NCBI RefSeq assembly: GCF_025961575.1 | Contig: NZ_JAOQNX010000044.1 | Location: 1 to 34,488, forward strand | DNA from: Rhodoblastus acidophilus | GTDB lineage: Bacteria; Pseudomonadota; Alphaproteobacteria; Rhizobiales; Beijerinckiaceae | Direction of reading: 5' to 3' | Length of the DNA: 34,488 nt | Shown: positions 34,345 to 34,488 of the stretch, piece after piece | How the letters are laid out: each line of letters begins with the position of its first letter | Position numbering within the stretch: position 1 is the stretch's first letter | The notes under the pieces: generated by a model | What the model saw: the letters and a program-made list of their open reading frames with translations, nothing else | What the model was told of the DNA's origin: nothing | The model's database searches: none | Program-made: the position numbers and the translations under genes

Positions 34345-34488
34345 TGAGTCACGTAAACTCGACGGGGTTTTTGGCGATGGCGATGAGGCGGGACGAGGGC
34401 GTTCAAGAAGATCTTATCGCCGTCTGGTCGGAGATCCCGCGCTCGCCTGGCCACGCCTTTTACGACAAGCTGCAAAAGCTTCTGCGCG
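34345..34488 (+). mobile_element. Left end of an insertion sequence, partial
   Basis: A transposase reading frame opens at 34377 and runs off the window. The integrase frame breaks at about 34350, so the IS boundary should lie at roughly 34335-34365. A candidate inverted-repeat end, GAGTCACGTAAACTCGACGG, falls in this zone; its partner lies outside the window. Confidence 0.6.
34377..34488 (+). CDS. IS transposase N-terminus, partial
   Basis: From ATG 34377 (or ATG 34383) the frame reads AMRRDEGVQEDLIAVWSEI and continues PRSPGHAFYDKLQKLL to the edge. The PRSPGHxFYxxL segment is characteristic of the start of IS5/IS1182-type DDE transposases. The rest, including the DDE residues, lies beyond the window, so intactness cannot be judged. 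Confidence 0.7.
   Translation, partial: MAMRRDEGVQEDLIAVWSEIPRSPGHAFYDKLQKLLR

Overview
The window looks like chromosomal DNA of a GC-rich alphaproteobacterium of the order Rhizobiales/Hyphomicrobiales. Pointers are a GCG_CRPN-type repeat protein, the infA-maf-yacG cluster, a ChbG/HpnK-type deacetylase, a TTG-rich start repertoire and dispersed palindromes of a type common in that order. A cowN homologue suggests a nitrogen fixer, possibly Beijerinckiaceae or Methylocystaceae; this placement is inference from gene content only. Genes are densely packed on both strands, mostly housekeeping. Accessory DNA is confined to the right edge, behind a tRNA-Phe gene.

Left part (1-5.2 kb), mostly minus strand: a secreted single-Cache protein, then a compact run serB, an rcoM-like PAS-LytTR regulator, cowN and a 4HBT thioesterase. 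The regulator keeps a His and a Met at the spacing of the haem ligands of the CO sensor RcoM, and cowN protects nitrogenase from CO, so this is probably a CO-sensing and CO-tolerance cassette. miaA diverges from serB with overlapping start codons. A YRGG-repeat envelope protein and a YcgN-type protein follow.

Middle-left (5.3-14.6 kb), envelope genes: a class A penicillin-binding protein, a membrane-bound histidine kinase with four PAS domains (three of them tandem look-alikes) overlapping its FixJ-type response regulator, MurJ, a polyprenyl-phosphate glycosyltransferase and a carbohydrate deacetylase. A 19-bp stem with a GTGA loop lies between a strong GGAGG and the kinase start codon.

Middle (14.6-20.6 kb): a cupin protein translationally coupled to a LysR regulator, a 3-hydroxyisobutyryl-CoA hydrolase diverging from it, an Rrf2 regulator with four clustered Cys, an AmpG-like permease and phosphoglucomutase. 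The NAD operon nadA-nadB-nadC (20.8-24.3 kb) has two copies of a TTATGCTCA-N3-TGAGCATAA palindrome in its control region, one of them inside a sigma70-like promoter. A periplasmic TPR protein follows.

Right part (26.2-32.8 kb): an NTF2-like protein, ilvC with a clear promoter and terminator, the periplasmic methionine-sulfoxide repair pair msrP-msrQ, an Nramp-related transporter with a non-canonical metal site, infA-maf-yacG and a small phasin-like protein. After tRNA-Phe (32863-32938) come an unknown protein, a tyrosine integrase and the start of an insertion-sequence transposase that appears to have cut off the integrase 5' end. This looks like the tRNA-proximal edge of an integrated element that continues beyond the window.
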